This document shows positions 10,091 through 22,209 of a stretch of DNA of 64,000 bases, in pieces. A model generated the notes under the pieces. That model saw only the letters and a program-made list of their open reading frames with translations. It was not told the DNA's origin and did no database searches. The stretch spans positions 57,600,454-57,664,453 of the forward strand of contig CM056742.1 of NCBI GenBank assembly GCA_029851415.1, written 5' to 3'. Origin of the DNA: Eretmocerus hayati. Lineage: Eukaryota > Arthropoda > Insecta > Hymenoptera > Aphelinidae. The position numbers and the translations under genes were made by a program. Every line of letters begins with the position of its first letter. The stretch's first letter is position 1.

Positions 10091-10977
10091 TATCGACGCC
10101 TCTTACGAAGATTAACACCCCTCTTCTTGTGACTGACGGAGATTAACGTTTATTCGTTGTGAACACGAAGATTAACGGATTCTCCTTAGGTCCACGAAAT
10201 CTAACACTTACTCCTTACGGGCACGAATATTAACGCATTCCCGTTAAGTCCACGAAGATTAACACTTACTCCATAGGGACACGAAGACTAACACGTACTC
10301 CTTAGTGGCACGAAGACTAATACTTACTGCTCAACGGCCCATGAAATTAGCACTCACTCCTGGACGGTATGAAGACTATAAAACACTCGCACACATTCTC
10401 GTTCAAAGGGACGGAGACCAAGTATTTCGTCTTAGGGCCACGAAACAAAACACATTCTCTTTAGCGGCACGAAAATTAACGCATTCGTAGACTTCATCAT
10501 GGAGGGACGGAGACTGTGAGTATTTTGTTTGAGACGAAGCACTCATAATCTCCGTCCCTTCAGACATGAAGTCTACGAATGTGTTAATTCTCGTGCCACC
10601 GAGGAGAATGTGTTACTTCTCGTGGCTTTGCCTTAACACGTTTACTGCGACGGCGAAAAATGCGTTCGGGTTCTGTGTGCGATGGGCCCCACCGGTGGGG
10701 CCCATTCAATGGGATTTTGATCACCGCCGCACACAGAGTTGGATGCATGGGCCCCACCGGTGGGGCCCATCGCAGTGAAGGTGTTAAGATGCAGAACTTA
10801 TAGTCTTCGTCCCTTCAAGAGAAAAATGCGCGAATGTGTTAATCCTCGTGGTCTTGAGCAGTAAGAGATAATCTTCGTGGCGTCGAGGAGTAAGTGTTGA
10901 TCTTCGTGGCGTAGACAGTAAGTGTAAGTCTTCGTGGGCGTTAGCGGTTGTGTTAATTTTCGTAAGAGGTGTCAATA
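10091..10977. mobile_element. Foldback element with arms made of short tandem repeats
   Basis: The ends read TATCGACGCCTCTTACGAA on the left and the near reverse complement on the right (TTCGTAAGAGGTGTCAATA). Each arm is built from roughly 35-45-bp tandem units around CACGAAGATTAACACTTACT, in opposite orientation in the two halves. The symmetry centre is near 10530, where GGGACGGAGA faces TCTCCGTCCC. A piggyBac-like MITE has inserted in the right arm (10633-10787). No protein is encoded. Confidence 0.7.
10637..10783. mobile_element. piggyBac-like MITE, TTAA-flanked
   Basis: TTAA occurs on both sides (10633-10636 and 10784-10787). The termini are inverted repeats, CACGTTTACTGCGACGG on the left against CGCAGTGAAGGTG on the right. 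Two copies of the perfect palindrome GGGCCCCACCGGTGGGGCCC lie inside. TTAA duplication with CACGTT-type ends is the hallmark of piggyBac-derived MITEs. A relative lies at 18802-18960. It is nested in the right arm of the foldback at 10091-10977. Confidence 0.75.
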
Positions 10978-11257
10978 TGTAGTCGTATCTATGACCCTCC
11001 GATCATGGGAAAAACTAAACAGATCTTCCATTCAATAACAAAATCTATGGAGGAGAAGTTGTGGAGTGTCCACTGCTTAGAAATGATGTAACCAATCCAC
11101 GAAGATATTTGCATTCGGTTATATATATGTATGGACATTTCTTCTCTCCTTGTGCATTGAGCGATATCAAACCGAGACGTAAGATCATTATTCTTATGAG
11201 CAACCTCGCGGACACAGTTCTGATATCCGCGTGATTCCCCGTACATCTCAGGCCCGA

Positions 11258-11396
11258 ATTTATAGTCGTAATCTGGAGTCCGGATGAACGAATCCGAGGC
11301 GCCACAATTGCTGCAGCGAGTTTGCTTAGCTATCAGGGCTGGTAATTGTGGCGCCTTGGTCGAGCTTATTTGAATTCCGGATTACGGCTATAAATT
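11258..11396. mobile_element. Small TIR element (~139 bp), ATAGTCGT family
   Basis: The left end AATTTATAGTCGTAATC is mirrored by GATTACGGCTATAAATT on the right. A second inverted pair, GGCGCCACAATT and AATTGTGGCGCC, lies inside. The terminal word resembles the TTCATAGTCGTTAAT ends of the elements at 28304-28448 and 29236-29380, so they probably form one family. There is no coding capacity. Confidence 0.6.
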
Positions 11397-11399
11397 TGA

Positions 11400-11880
11400 A
11401 CCTAAGATTTTCCATGAAATCTAGATGTAGAAATTACATGGATGAGCTCTCACGTGATTTTTTATATGGTCTTTGGGCTGCTTGTATTGCTACTCACCAA
11501 CAATAGGGGCTCACTCACAGGCCTACTGAGATTCGATGTAAGACGTTGTCAATAGTTAATCAAGGTGAGGTCGAGATGAGGTGTTAATCCACTACTTCAA
11601 TTCCTACGAGGACGAGGTCCTGGTATTCGAATTTCGAGTAAAGGTCACAAAAGGATTAATCTTTTTGAAGCACTGGGAGACCATATTTCATGTGTGTATG
11701 AAATGGGGAATTTTTTCCGAGATTTTTGTTGGTGGAACTACTAAGCACTGACTCGGCCAAGAAGGACCAGAATTCATTCTGAAAGTCTTGCTACGTACTT
11801 CGAGATGGAATTATTCATTTCCCCCAGTGGAAATCTAATTCTCCCCAATTCAAGCTTGGAAAAGTGCGAATTTCAAAAAT
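11400..11880. other. Anonymous spacer, no feature seen
   Basis: No open frame, repeat or RNA feature could be supported between the small TIR element and the start of satellite array 2. Confidence 0.4.
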
Positions 11881-14800
11881 ATTTGCAAGGACTCGTCATA
11901 TCCTGTAGGATCCGCAGGAGTTTCCGACGATTCTGGGCCCAATACCGATCGCAGATCGCATCGCAGTGATTTTGAGACACGGGACTAGGCACAAGATATT
12001 CTGATTCAGAATGTGCTGGGTCGGATTCAAGGGTAGCAGTAGTACGATTTCCATCCTAAGATGTATCATTTTCCGTGAGATCCGCACGAATTTCCGTCGA
12101 TCCGGGGCCCGATACTGGTTTTACATCGCACTGCAGTGGATCTGAGTGACGAGACTGGGCTCAAAATATTTCTAGTCGATCCCGGGATCAACTGGATTCC
12201 TCATCCGGTTGGCAGGGATAGGATTTCCCCCCTAGAATAAATGATTTTGAATACGATTAGCAGTTATGTCCGATGATCCTGGGCGCAACACCGACCTCAG
12301 ATCGCACTGCCGTGACTCTGAGTCACGGGACTGGGCCCAAAATATTTTAGTTGATCCCAGGATGTACTGGATTTATCATGTAACTGGCAGTAGTAAGACT
12401 CACCCCCTAGGAATCGTCATTTTCTGTAGGATCTACAGACGTTTCCGACAATTCTGGGACCAATACCGATCTCAGATCGCGCTGGAGGGACCCTGAGTTG
12501 CGGGACTGGGCTCAAAATATGTCTTTTCTAATTGAGAATGTGCTGGATCGGTTTCAAGGGCCGCAGTAGTACGATCCCCTTCCTAAGATGGATCATTTCT
12601 CGTGGGATCCGCACTGTATTCCGACGATCCGGGGCCCAATCCTGGTTCCCCATCGAATTGCAGTGGATTCGAGTGATGGGGCTGGGCTCAAAATATCCCT
12701 CATCGATTCCAAGATCAACTGAGACCCCCATCCATCTGGCAGGAATAGGGTTGATCCCTTAGAATTCATGATTTTGAGTACGACTAGCAGTTATTTCCGA
12801 TGATCCTGGGCGCAATACCGACCTCAGATCGCACTGCCGTGACTCTGAGTCACGGAAATGGGCCCAGAATATTTTTAGTCAAACCCAGAATGTACTTAAT
12901 TCATTATCTTGTTAGCAGTAGTAAGATTTACCCCCTAGGAATCGTTATTTTCTGTAGAATCCGCAGAAGTTTCCAACGATTCTGTGCACAATACCGATCG
13001 CAGATCGCACTGCAGTGGATCAAAGTCACGGGACTGGGCTCAGAATATCCCGCTCCTTATCCAGAATTTGCTGGGTTGGTTTCAAGGGCCGTGGTAGTAC
13101 GATTTCTATCCTAAGATGAAACACTTACCGTGGGATCCGCACGAATTTCCGACGATCCGGGGCCCAATACTGGTTTCACATCGCACTGCAGTGGATCTGA
13201 GTGACGGGATTGTGCTCGAAATATTCCTAATCGATCCCGGAATAAGCCGGATTCCTCATCCAGTTGGCAGGGGTAGGATATCTCCTCTAGAATTTATGGT
13301 TTTGAGTACGATTTGCAGTCATTCCCGATGATCATGGGGCCAATACCGTTCTCAGATCGCGCTGCTGTGACTCTGAGTCACGAGACTGGGCCCAGAATAT
13401 TTTCAGTTAATCCCAAAATGTACTTTATTCATCATCCAGTTGGCAGTAGTAAGATTCACCCTCTACGAATCGTCATCTTCCGTAGCATCCGCAGAAGTTT
13501 CCGACAATTCTGGGCCCTATACTCTCGCAGATCGCACTGCAGTGGATCTGGATCACGGGACTGGTCTCAAAATGTGTTTCCTCTAATTGGAAATGTGCTG
13601 AATCTATTTCAAGGGCCACAGTAGTACGATCCCCTTCCTGAGATGGATCATTTTCCGTGGGATCCGCACTGTATTTCGACGATCCGGGGCCCAATCCTGG
13701 TTTTACATCGCATTGCAGTGGAGCCGAGTGACGAGGCTCAGCTCAAATTATCCCTCATCGATCCCAAAATCAACTGAGACCCTCATCCATCTGGCAGGAA
13801 TAGGGTTCATCCCTTAGAATTCATGATTTTGAATACGACTAGCAGTTATTTTCGATGATCCTGGGCGCAATACCGACCTATCATCGCACTACCGTGACTC
13901 TGAGTCACAGGAATAGGCCCAAAATATTTTCAGTCAAACCCAGAATGAACTTAGTTCATTATCCAGTTGGCAGTAGTACGATTCACCCCTTAGAAATCGT
14001 CATTGCCTATTGGATCCGCAGAAGTTTGCGACGACTCTGGGCGCAATACCGATCCCAGACCGCACTGCCGTGACTCTGAGTCACACGACTGGGCCCAAAA
14101 TATTTTGAGTTGATCCCAGGATGTACTGGATTCATCATCCAGTCGGCAGTGGTAAGATTCGCCCCCTAAGAATCGTCATCTTCTGTAGCATCCGCAGAAG
14201 TTTCCGACGATTCTGGGCCCAATACTTTCGCAGATCCCACTGCAGTAGATCCGGGTCACGGGACTGGTCTCAAATTATGTCTCTTCTAATTGAAAATGTG
14301 CTGTGCTGTGCCCAGTTGATCACAGGATGTACTGGATTCATCATCCAATCGGCAGTGGTAAGATTCACCCCCTACGAACCGTCATTTTCTGTAGCATCCG
14401 CAGAAGTTTCCAACGATTCTGTGCACAATACCGATCGCAGATCGCACTGCAGTGGATCTGAGTCACGGCAGTGGGCTCAGAATATGTCGTTTCGATTCAA
14501 AGATGTGCTGGTCCGGTATCAAGGGCCACAGTAGTACGAAACTCATCCTAAGATGGATCATTTCCCGTGGGATCCGCACGGATTTTCGACGATCCGGGGC
14601 CCAAACCCGGTTTCCCATCGCATTGCAGTGGATCCGAGTGACGGGGCTCAGCTCAAAGTATCCCTCATCGATTCCAAAATCAATTGAGACCCTCATCCAT
14701 CTGGCAGGAATAGGGTTGATCCCTTAGAATTCATGATTTTGAATACGACTAGCAGTCATTCTCGATGATCCTGGGCGCAATACCGACCTCAAAATGCAAT

Positions 14801-16900
14801 GCCGTGACTCTGAGTCACGGGACTGGGCTCAAAATATTCCCAGTCAATCACAGAATGTACTGAATTCATCATCCTCTTGGCAGTAGGAAGATTCACCCCC
14901 TGAAAACCGTCATTTTCTGTAGGATCCGCAGAAGTTTCCAAAGATTCTGTGCACAATACCGATCGCAGATCGCACTGCAGTGGATCTGAGTCACGGCAGT
15001 GGGCCCAAAATATTTTGAGTTGATCCCAGGATGTACTGGATTCATCATCCAGTCGGCAGTGGTAAGATTCGCCCCCTACGAATCGTCATCTTCTGTGGCA
15101 TCCGCAGAAGTTTCCGACGATTCTGGGCCCAATACTCTCGCAGATCGCACTGCAGTGGATCTGGATCACGGGACTGGTCTCAAAATGTGTTTCCTCTGAT
15201 TGGAAATGTGCTGAACTATTTCGAGGGCCACAGTAGTACGATCCCCTTCCTGAGATGGATCATTTTCCAGGGATCCGCACTGCATTTCGACGATCCGCGG
15301 CCCAATCCTGGTTTTACATCGCATTGCAGTGGAGCCGAGTGCCGAGGCTCAGCTCAAAATATCCCTCATCGATTCCAAAATCAACTGAGACCCTCATCCA
15401 TCTGGCAGGAATAGAGTTCATCCCTTAGAATTCATGATTTTTAATACGACCAGCAGTTATTTTCGATGATCCTGGGCGCAATACCGACCTATGATCGCAC
15501 TACCGTGACTCTGAGTCACAGGAATAGGCCCAAAATATTTTCAGTCAAACCCAGAATGAACTTAGTCCATTATCCAGTTGGCAGTAGTACGATTCACCCC
15601 TTAGAAATCGTCATTGCCTATTGGATCCGCAGAAGTTTCCGACGACTCTGGGCGCAATACCGATCCGAGATCGCACTGCCGTGACTCTGAGTCACACGAC
15701 TGGGCCCAAAATATTTTGAGTTGATCCCAGGATGTACTGGATTCATCATCCAGTCGGCAGTGGTAAGATTCGCCCCCTACGAATCGTCATCTTCTGTAGC
15801 ATCCGCAGAAGTTTCCGACGATCCTGGGCCCAATACTCTCGCAGATCCCACTGGAGTAGATCCGGGTCACGGGACTGGTCTCAAATTATGTCTCTTCTAA
15901 TTGAAAATGTGCTGTGCTGTGCCCAGTTGATCACAGGATGTACTGGATTCATCATCTAATCGGCAGTGGTAAGATTCACCCCCTACGAATCGTCATCTTC
16001 TGTAGCATCCGCAGAAGTTTCCAACGATTCTGTGCACAATACCGATCGCAGATCGCACTGCAGTGGATCTGAGTCACGGCAGTGGGCTCAGAATATGTCG
16101 TTTCGATTCAAAGATGTGCTGGTCCGGTTTCAAGGGCCACAGTAGTACGAAACTCATCCTAAGATGGATCATTTCCCGTGGGATCCGCACGGATTTTCGA
16201 CCCGATTTCCCATCGCATTGCAGTGGATCCGAGTGACGGGGCTCAGGTCAAAGTATCCCTCATCGATCCCAAAATCAATCGAGACCCTCATCCATCTGGC
16301 AGGAATAGGGTTGATCCCTTAGAATTCATGATTTTGAATACGACTAGCAGTCATTTTCGATGATCCTGGGCCCAATACCGACCTCAAATTGCACTGCCGT
16401 GACTCTGAGTCACGGGAGTGGGCCCAAAATATTCCCAGTCAATCACAGAATGTACTCAATTCATCATCCTGTTGGCAGTAGGAAGATTCACCCCCTGGAA
16501 ACCGTCATTTTCTGTAGGATCCGCAGAAGTTCCCAACGATTCTGTGCACAATACCAATCGCAGATTGCACTGCATTGGATCAAAGTCACGGGACTGGGCT
16601 CAGAATATTCCGCTTCTTATCCAAAATTTGCTGGGGTGGTTTCAAGGGCCGTAGTAGTACGATTTCTATCCTAAGATGAATCACTTACCGTGGGATCCGC
16701 ACGAATTTCTGACGATCCGGGGCCCAATACTGGTTTTACATCGCACTGCAGTGGATCTGAGTGACGGGACTTGGCTCAAAATATTTGTAGTCGATCCCGG
16801 AATCTACTTTATTCCTCAGCCAGTTGGCAGGGATAGGATTATTTCCCTAGAATTCATGGTTTTGAATACGATTTGCAGTTATTCCCGATGATCCATCTAG
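11880..16900. repeat. Satellite array 2: ~176-bp monomers, reverse orientation, with higher-order structure
   Basis: About 28 monomers run opposite to the array at 6860-8450. Marker blocks are GGCAGTAGTAAG, GGATCCGCAGAAGTTTCC, CTGGGCCCAATACCGAT and GACTCTGAGTCACGGGAC. Three monomer types can be told apart: A (GGCAGTAGTAAGATTCACCC), B (GGGCCACAGTAGTACG with CCTAAGATGGATCAT) and C (GGCAGGAATAGGGTT with TTAGAATTCATGATTTTGA). From about 12000 to 13970 they alternate as a trimer of ~527 bp. Further right, about 13850-14900 is repeated at about 15460-16490, an offset close to 1.6 kb. Many 60-140-residue frames in this region are repeat by-products. After 16900 the repeat decays. Confidence 0.88.
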
Positions 16901-17370
16901 AATTCATATTTTTTCCCAAACGTCAAATTTCTCCCCAGCCTCTCTGTCCTGATATCGGTCATGAATCATACTGCAGTAGTTTCGAGACTCGGGATTGACT
17001 CAAAAATCATTTCCAGTCATTTTAGAGTGCACCCCAAGTGTTCTTGAGCTGGCAGTAGTAGAAAATCCGAGCTAAAATCCATGACTCTGATCAGGCGGTA
17101 AGGTATTTTCAACCGAATTTAGCTCAAATCGCATCGCATCAATGTCATTTGTTCATCGCTATAGTTTTTTAGGAGGCAGCAGTATTTTCCCGACTTGGAA
17201 TCAACGATTTTGGTCAAATATACAGTGTCTCTAACATGTTTCTGGCTAAAAATCGCTCTCAAAATTCAAAGTAATGATTTCCAGATCCGGGGACAGGCCT
17301 AAAATTCAACTATAGGGCCCTAGAATGTACTCCAAGTATATTCAAGTTGGCAGTAGAACGAGGGACTCGT
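16901..17370. repeat. Decayed edge of satellite array 2
   Basis: Recognisable pieces persist, such as GGCAGTAGTAGAAA near 17045 and GGCAGTAGAACGAG near 17348, at roughly 150-180-bp spacing. The rest of the unit has diverged. Edge monomers of satellites typically decay this way. Confidence 0.55.
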
Positions 17371-18338
17371 CACGTGCATGTTCTGTTTCGGGGAAATATC
17401 GTTGTTTTTTCGGGGGGCGTTTATCCCCCCCCCCCACCTCTCCCCTCGAGTTTAGGGCAAAAAAGGGTGGGCGCATCGTGTAGCTGAGAAAATTTCGAAG
17501 AGCATGCTGTTTGAATCATCCCGATAGCTGATGAAGCCGATTGAAGCGGATTTACTAGCAAAGTTGAGTTTTCGAAATGATGGTGTGGCGGCTCGACCCG
17601 CACGCCCGCCTTGAGTCGATAATAGTGGCCCCTACAGGCTTCAGGAAGGAAGTGTTACATTCAAGGGATGCGATACTCAGAAGTGGTTGGAATTGATTTC
17701 GTGTATCATTATTTTAGAGAAGGAATTTGGGCAAAAGATGTGAGGATGGAGATTCTTGTAAAATTCATAACTTTATGGGTATTATAACAATTAATCAAAA
17801 ATAATACTTCCCACAGACCGTCGCCAGTAAATAACCACAGTTCCTGGAATCGAAAGTGTGTGCAAAAAAGCGTTCTCTTCGCAAAGAGTGCGTGGAAAGT
17901 TGGTAATTCAAATCAGAGTATGATGAATTTGGATCGTCCTCTCTCCTCGGGGAGGCAGAATCCTATGGCCAGTTGAAGTTCTAACGACTCTTGATCCAGT
18001 TGAAACAATCTCGTACTGCCACGCGTGGTTGCTGAACTCAGTGTGCCTCCTTGATGATCTGAATACAATCGTGGTGCGGTTTCTATATGGTGTGATTTGA
18101 TGAGAAGTCCTCCAAACCTTAAGAGTGAATCAGGGCAGATTCGAAATTGGCCAGCTGCTTGAGTGGCTGGAGCCCTGGAAAATTATTATGCGTTTCAGAA
18201 ACGCGCAAGGAGTGGAGTTTCTGAATCGATTTTGGTGTGATACTTGTGAAAATGAGCGAACTCGAGAGACAAGATGAGAGAACAATCAACTCTCATTTCT
18301 ATGTTGTTGATTCGTTGCAGGGATCTATTTGGTTGATA
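17371..18338. other. Anonymous DNA, no gene seen
   Basis: There is a G-run followed by a C-run near 17410-17440 that could pair as a short hairpin. Apart from that I see no feature I can support. Confidence 0.4.
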
Positions 18339-18340
18339 TA

Positions 18341-19212
18341 CAGTAAAATCCGGTTATAACCAGTCCGGTTATAACGAGAATCCGGTTATAACGAGCAAAT
18401 TTGGAAGATTTGGTTGGCCGCCATATAATGTATGTGCAAACAGGTCCGCCTATCACGATACGGATAATTCGATTATGCCGAGCAAAAATTCTGTCAAAAT
18501 TTGGTTTCGGCACCGGCTATACCGAGCAAATCGATGTGAATGCCGAACAATTCTGAGTTCGGGAGCTTAGACTCGAGGTGAATACGAGTATCAATGTGAA
18601 TACACATACAGTACGATTCTAGTGAGCAAAATGGATGGATCGAATACAAAGAAGAGACAAAATTCATGACGAGTGCGACTTCGTTAACTCTGAAGCAACA
18701 TTGAAATTTCATAGTTACAATTTTCCGTCATGTGTATCTGTTCGTTTTCATTTTGCTATGACAAATGCGAATTTCTAAATATTGTATGTCCATATCATTA
18801 ACACGTTCGCTGCGGCGGCGAAAATCGCAGTTTCTTCTTTGTGTGCGGCGGGACCCACCGGTGGGTCCCACGCAATATTAAATTCCATAAGACGAAAATC
18901 TGCCTCACTCAAAAGAGGTACTCGCGGGACCCACCGGTGGGTCCCGCCGCAGCGAACGTGTTGAAAGGAATAATGCACATCTAAGTCATTGTCGCCCTGT
19001 CATCGCATTGTGATTGTTCATCATTAGTTATTTGATTTCCTGATAAAAGATATTTTACGAACTCAAGATTAGTTTCTTTCATTCATCAGGGGTAGTGATA
19101 ACGAAATCATATGAATTTGACCCGATAAAACGGAGTCCGTTTATAACGAGGTCCGGTTATAACGAGCATTTTCCTTCGGTCCCTTGGAGCTCGTTATAAC
19201 CGGATTCTACTG
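18341..19212. mobile_element. Pogo/Tigger-like non-autonomous element, TA-flanked
   Basis: TA dinucleotides flank both ends (18339-18340 and 19213-19214). The left end begins CAGTAAAATCCGGTTATAAC and the right end is its near reverse complement (GTTATAACCGGATTCTACTG). Copies of CCGGTTATAACGAG are reiterated just inside each end (near 18367, 18390 and 19150). CAGTA...TATAACGA termini with TA duplication are typical of pogo/Tigger members of the Tc1/mariner superfamily. No transposase frame remains. A piggyBac-like MITE is nested in it at 18802-18960. Confidence 0.8.
18802..18960. mobile_element. piggyBac-like MITE, second copy
   Basis: The ends are CACGTTCGCTGCGGCGG and CCGCCGCAGCGAACGTG, a nearly perfect inverted repeat. 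TTAA precedes it at 18798-18801, and the right flank is TTGA (18961-18964), a one-base change from TTAA. Two copies of GGGACCCACCGGTGGGTCCC lie inside, matching the layout of the copy at 10637-10783, although the core differs. It sits within the pogo-like element, so it inserted later. Confidence 0.78.
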
Positions 19213-19619
19213 TAGTCGTGAATTAGTTTCAAGTTTCCAAATCACATTCAAGAATACATGTAGTGATGAGCATCCATTATAATTAAAATGATCGGGATCA
19301 TTATCTCAGTTATTGATATCACTCAAATGAAATGAGGCATTCCGGACCATTCATTGAATTATTAGACACATATGGTGGGATATAGGGGAAATTTTTACTA
19401 ATGTACAGGATATCCTGGTCAGATCAGAACGAGTCTTTTCGGAACTAAAACGCAAGAATCATGATCATGCAAGTTTTCGGAGTCTCCGTTCTCAGCAAGT
19501 ACCTTCCAATCAAAATGTGTCTCCGAAGGAGATAATTGTTCTTCAATGACGGATAGATTTCACGAACGGTTCAAACCATGGAGTGCATAAATGAGAAGCT
19601 AGATATTGTTTGAAAGTGT

Positions 19620-20640
19620 CATAATCGCCTAGTTATATGAGTATATTCACAGAACTTTTGATATTTGGGTTGCCGGAACACGAAACTTCTTTTCTTGTGG
19701 CATGCATCTGAACCAATTTTGCTGGTCACTAGGACCTCCAAAATAAGTTTTCAATTACGTACCCACTTATTGGAGATGATGTATCGATAAAGACCACATT
19801 TAGCCATCCAAGGGACACGGAGTGGACCCTGCTTGATCTAGATCTATGTACTTGCAATACGCACAGGTCAATTTGAACACAGATACGCATCGTATCTCAT
19901 TTTTTTAGATTTATGACCACGCCCGACAAGCGCGAGCGTTCGAGTTCCTCCTAACAGCGATTTGGCATCCCCATCCGTAATTCCCGGGAATACACCCTGA
20001 AACACTTGAATCCGAGTTCATAGTGGCACTCATAGGAAGAAAAGTATTCCCGGTGTGATTCAGCTGTTGTCGAAATCCATTTGAGTGATTGCAACGTCAT
20101 AGAAGGGCTCCCATGAACTCGATCACATATGAGAGGTTCTACAGAAGTTTCGACATTTGGGTTCCTGAAAAATCAGGAGAATTTTCTCATGGCACGGGTT
20201 TGGAACCAATTTTGCTGATCACTAGGACCTCCAGAATGGGTGCAAAAAACATGCCCGCTGCTCTAGAAGGATGTTATTCCTTTAATTAATAAAGACCACA
20301 TTTAGACGCTAAGGGCGACTAAGTGCACTCAATCAATTCTACTCAAATTAGACACGCACGGGCTAGTATGAACACATATACCTATTGTGCCTCACTGTTC
20401 ACTTACTTCTTGACTCCTTTTCGACCATGCACGACAAGCCCAAGCATTCGAGTCCTTTAAATCTGGGATTTGGTGTTCCAGCACATATTTCACAGAGATC
20501 TCGCTATGGGATCCTCGAACCGAGTCCATAGTGATATCCATAGGAGCGAAGTGGGTTCTCTGATGTAGTTCTGGTGTTGGCAAGTTTGATATGAACGATT
20601 GCAACATTATAAAAAAGCTATCATGAGCTCGATCGCATAT
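19620..20640. repeat. Tandem repeat, two diverged ~500-bp units
   Basis: Blocks recur in the same order about 500 bp apart. TTGATATTTGGGTTGCC (19660) matches TCGACATTTGGGTTCC (20149). CCAATTTTGCTGGTCACTAGGACCTCC (about 19715) matches a near-identical block at about 20207. ATAAAGACCACATTTAG recurs at 19788 and 20288. The ACGCCCGACAAGCGCGAGCGTTCGAG block near 19920 matches one near 20427, and GATTGCAACGTCAT (20087) matches GATTGCAACATTAT (20594). No protein is encoded. It could be the edge of a longer tandem repeat or a duplicated transposon fragment. Confidence 0.65.
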
Positions 20641-20644
20641 AAGC

Positions 20645-21540
20645 GTTATTGGTGAAATCTTCGTAATGCTTTTCACTCAAATGACATTCTATATTAGGAC
20701 ATGAAAACTTGCGGTATTGTTCATGAAGAGGTGTGAGAAAATTTCATGGAAGGAATTCGCTGGGGGCTTCCAAAATGCAGCCGGTTCTTTTCTTCCTGCG
20801 CCTCATTTTTTGGTGAAACAGATCCTTCTTTCCGTGTCACAGTTCTGAATCGACTCCGAAAGCTTATCGTGAAAGTGTCCGATTCTTCAAAATCTGAAGT
20901 AAGAATCCAAACCAGATGCAGTCTTTGGGTTCTATCACCAGTCAACTGCAGAGTTTATCCTTCCATAACTATGATAACATTAGAAAATGGGAGATTCCGT
21001 TATATCATCGACAACGCACACTATTAAAAAAAAGACCATGGGACAATATTAATTGCCCCGAGAAAACGGACGATTTTGAGACTCTGCAACAGGTCATTTT
21101 GTAGCTTTTTGCGTGTAGTTTCTGAATCCTTTTCCCTCGAGATGCCTCCGAGCGGTCTGTCAGGGTGGCATCCTCCAGAATGAAAAAATGTGCAAAAAGC
21201 CGACCAAAAAAGTGGTTTTACTCGAAGAGGATGCATTTTGAGCTGAAAGTGGAAATAAACAAAATTGTAGATTTTTGTCCGACAAATCGAAAACCATTGC
21301 CAGTATCTCAGAGAATTCACATTTTGGGGGGGGGGGGGTTTGGTCGATTTTGCGAATTTTGGGGGCATTTGGGGGATTTTGGGGGGGTTTTTGGACACTC
21401 ACGAGAAATTTGTCCACGTCAATCGAGAGAACGGGAAATTTTACGTCGAAAAATGGGTTTATAAAAATTTCCAGAACTTTGTGAAACTATTCCCAGCGGA
21501 ACATACAGATTCAGACCACATTTTACCTATTTAGTCGAGA
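20645..21540. other. Anonymous DNA with a G-rich tract
   Basis: No convincing gene. Four or more G-runs of five or more lie between about 21325 and 21390 on the plus strand. The overlapping glycine- or proline-rich short frames in this interval come from that G-rich tract. Confidence 0.4.
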
Positions 21541-21549
21541 CTGAGCCAA

Positions 21550-22065
21550 AAATCATGATTTGAATCAGGGTACTGCGAGTTCTGCAATAATGAGAATCGT
21601 TTGAGTGTATTGTAGTGTCAATTACCTACAATTTGCGCCCAAGCAGAGCTCTGTACATTGCCGCCAAGGAATAGGAGGATCGATTCTACCCTGGCCTCTA
21701 CGATTTTTCACCTATATTCATCACAAGATCGAGATTTGGATCTGGGTTCCGCGAGTTCTGCTATAACAAAGGTCATTCGAGTGTATTATGGTGTCAATTA
21801 CCCACCATTTGCGCTCGAGTAGAGCTCTGTACATTGCCGCCAAGGCCCAGGGGGGCCGATATTGTGATCAACGAATTCCATCACAAGATTCATCACGATT
21901 CTTTCACTATATCGATCACGAGTAGGCCGAAAATCTCTATCTGAAGCTTAGTTTCGCGATTTGTGTCAATTACTCGTCATTTGCACCCAAATAGAACTCT
22001 ATACATCGCCGCGAAGGCCTAGGAGAACCGATACCCCAAGATTTATAACGATTCTCCACCCACCT
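21550..22065. repeat. Tandem repeat, about three ~190-bp units
   Basis: The series CGAGTTCTGC, then GTGTATTRTGGTGTCAATTA, then GAGCTCTGTACATTGCCGCC is seen near 21580-21665 and again near 21750-21845. A more diverged form lies near 21950-22015 (TCAATTACTCGTCATTTGC and CTATACATCGCCGCGAAGG). Spacing is about 185-190 bp. It is non-coding. Confidence 0.65.
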
Positions 22066-22209
22066 AGAAGCACCGAAAACGTACCAAATTATCCAAATTG
22101 ACGGTACGGAAAAGGAGATTGTGTGGTCATCTTAGGTGCAAAATGTCCGTGGTCGTGGTGGGACTTTATATACACAGTACATTGGGGTTTCTGAATTTTA
22201 ATGGATTCC

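Noticed and set aside
11896..16891. Many 60-140-residue frames repeating the same words
   Set aside because: They recur with the 176-bp satellite period, so they are by-products of the repeat rather than genes.
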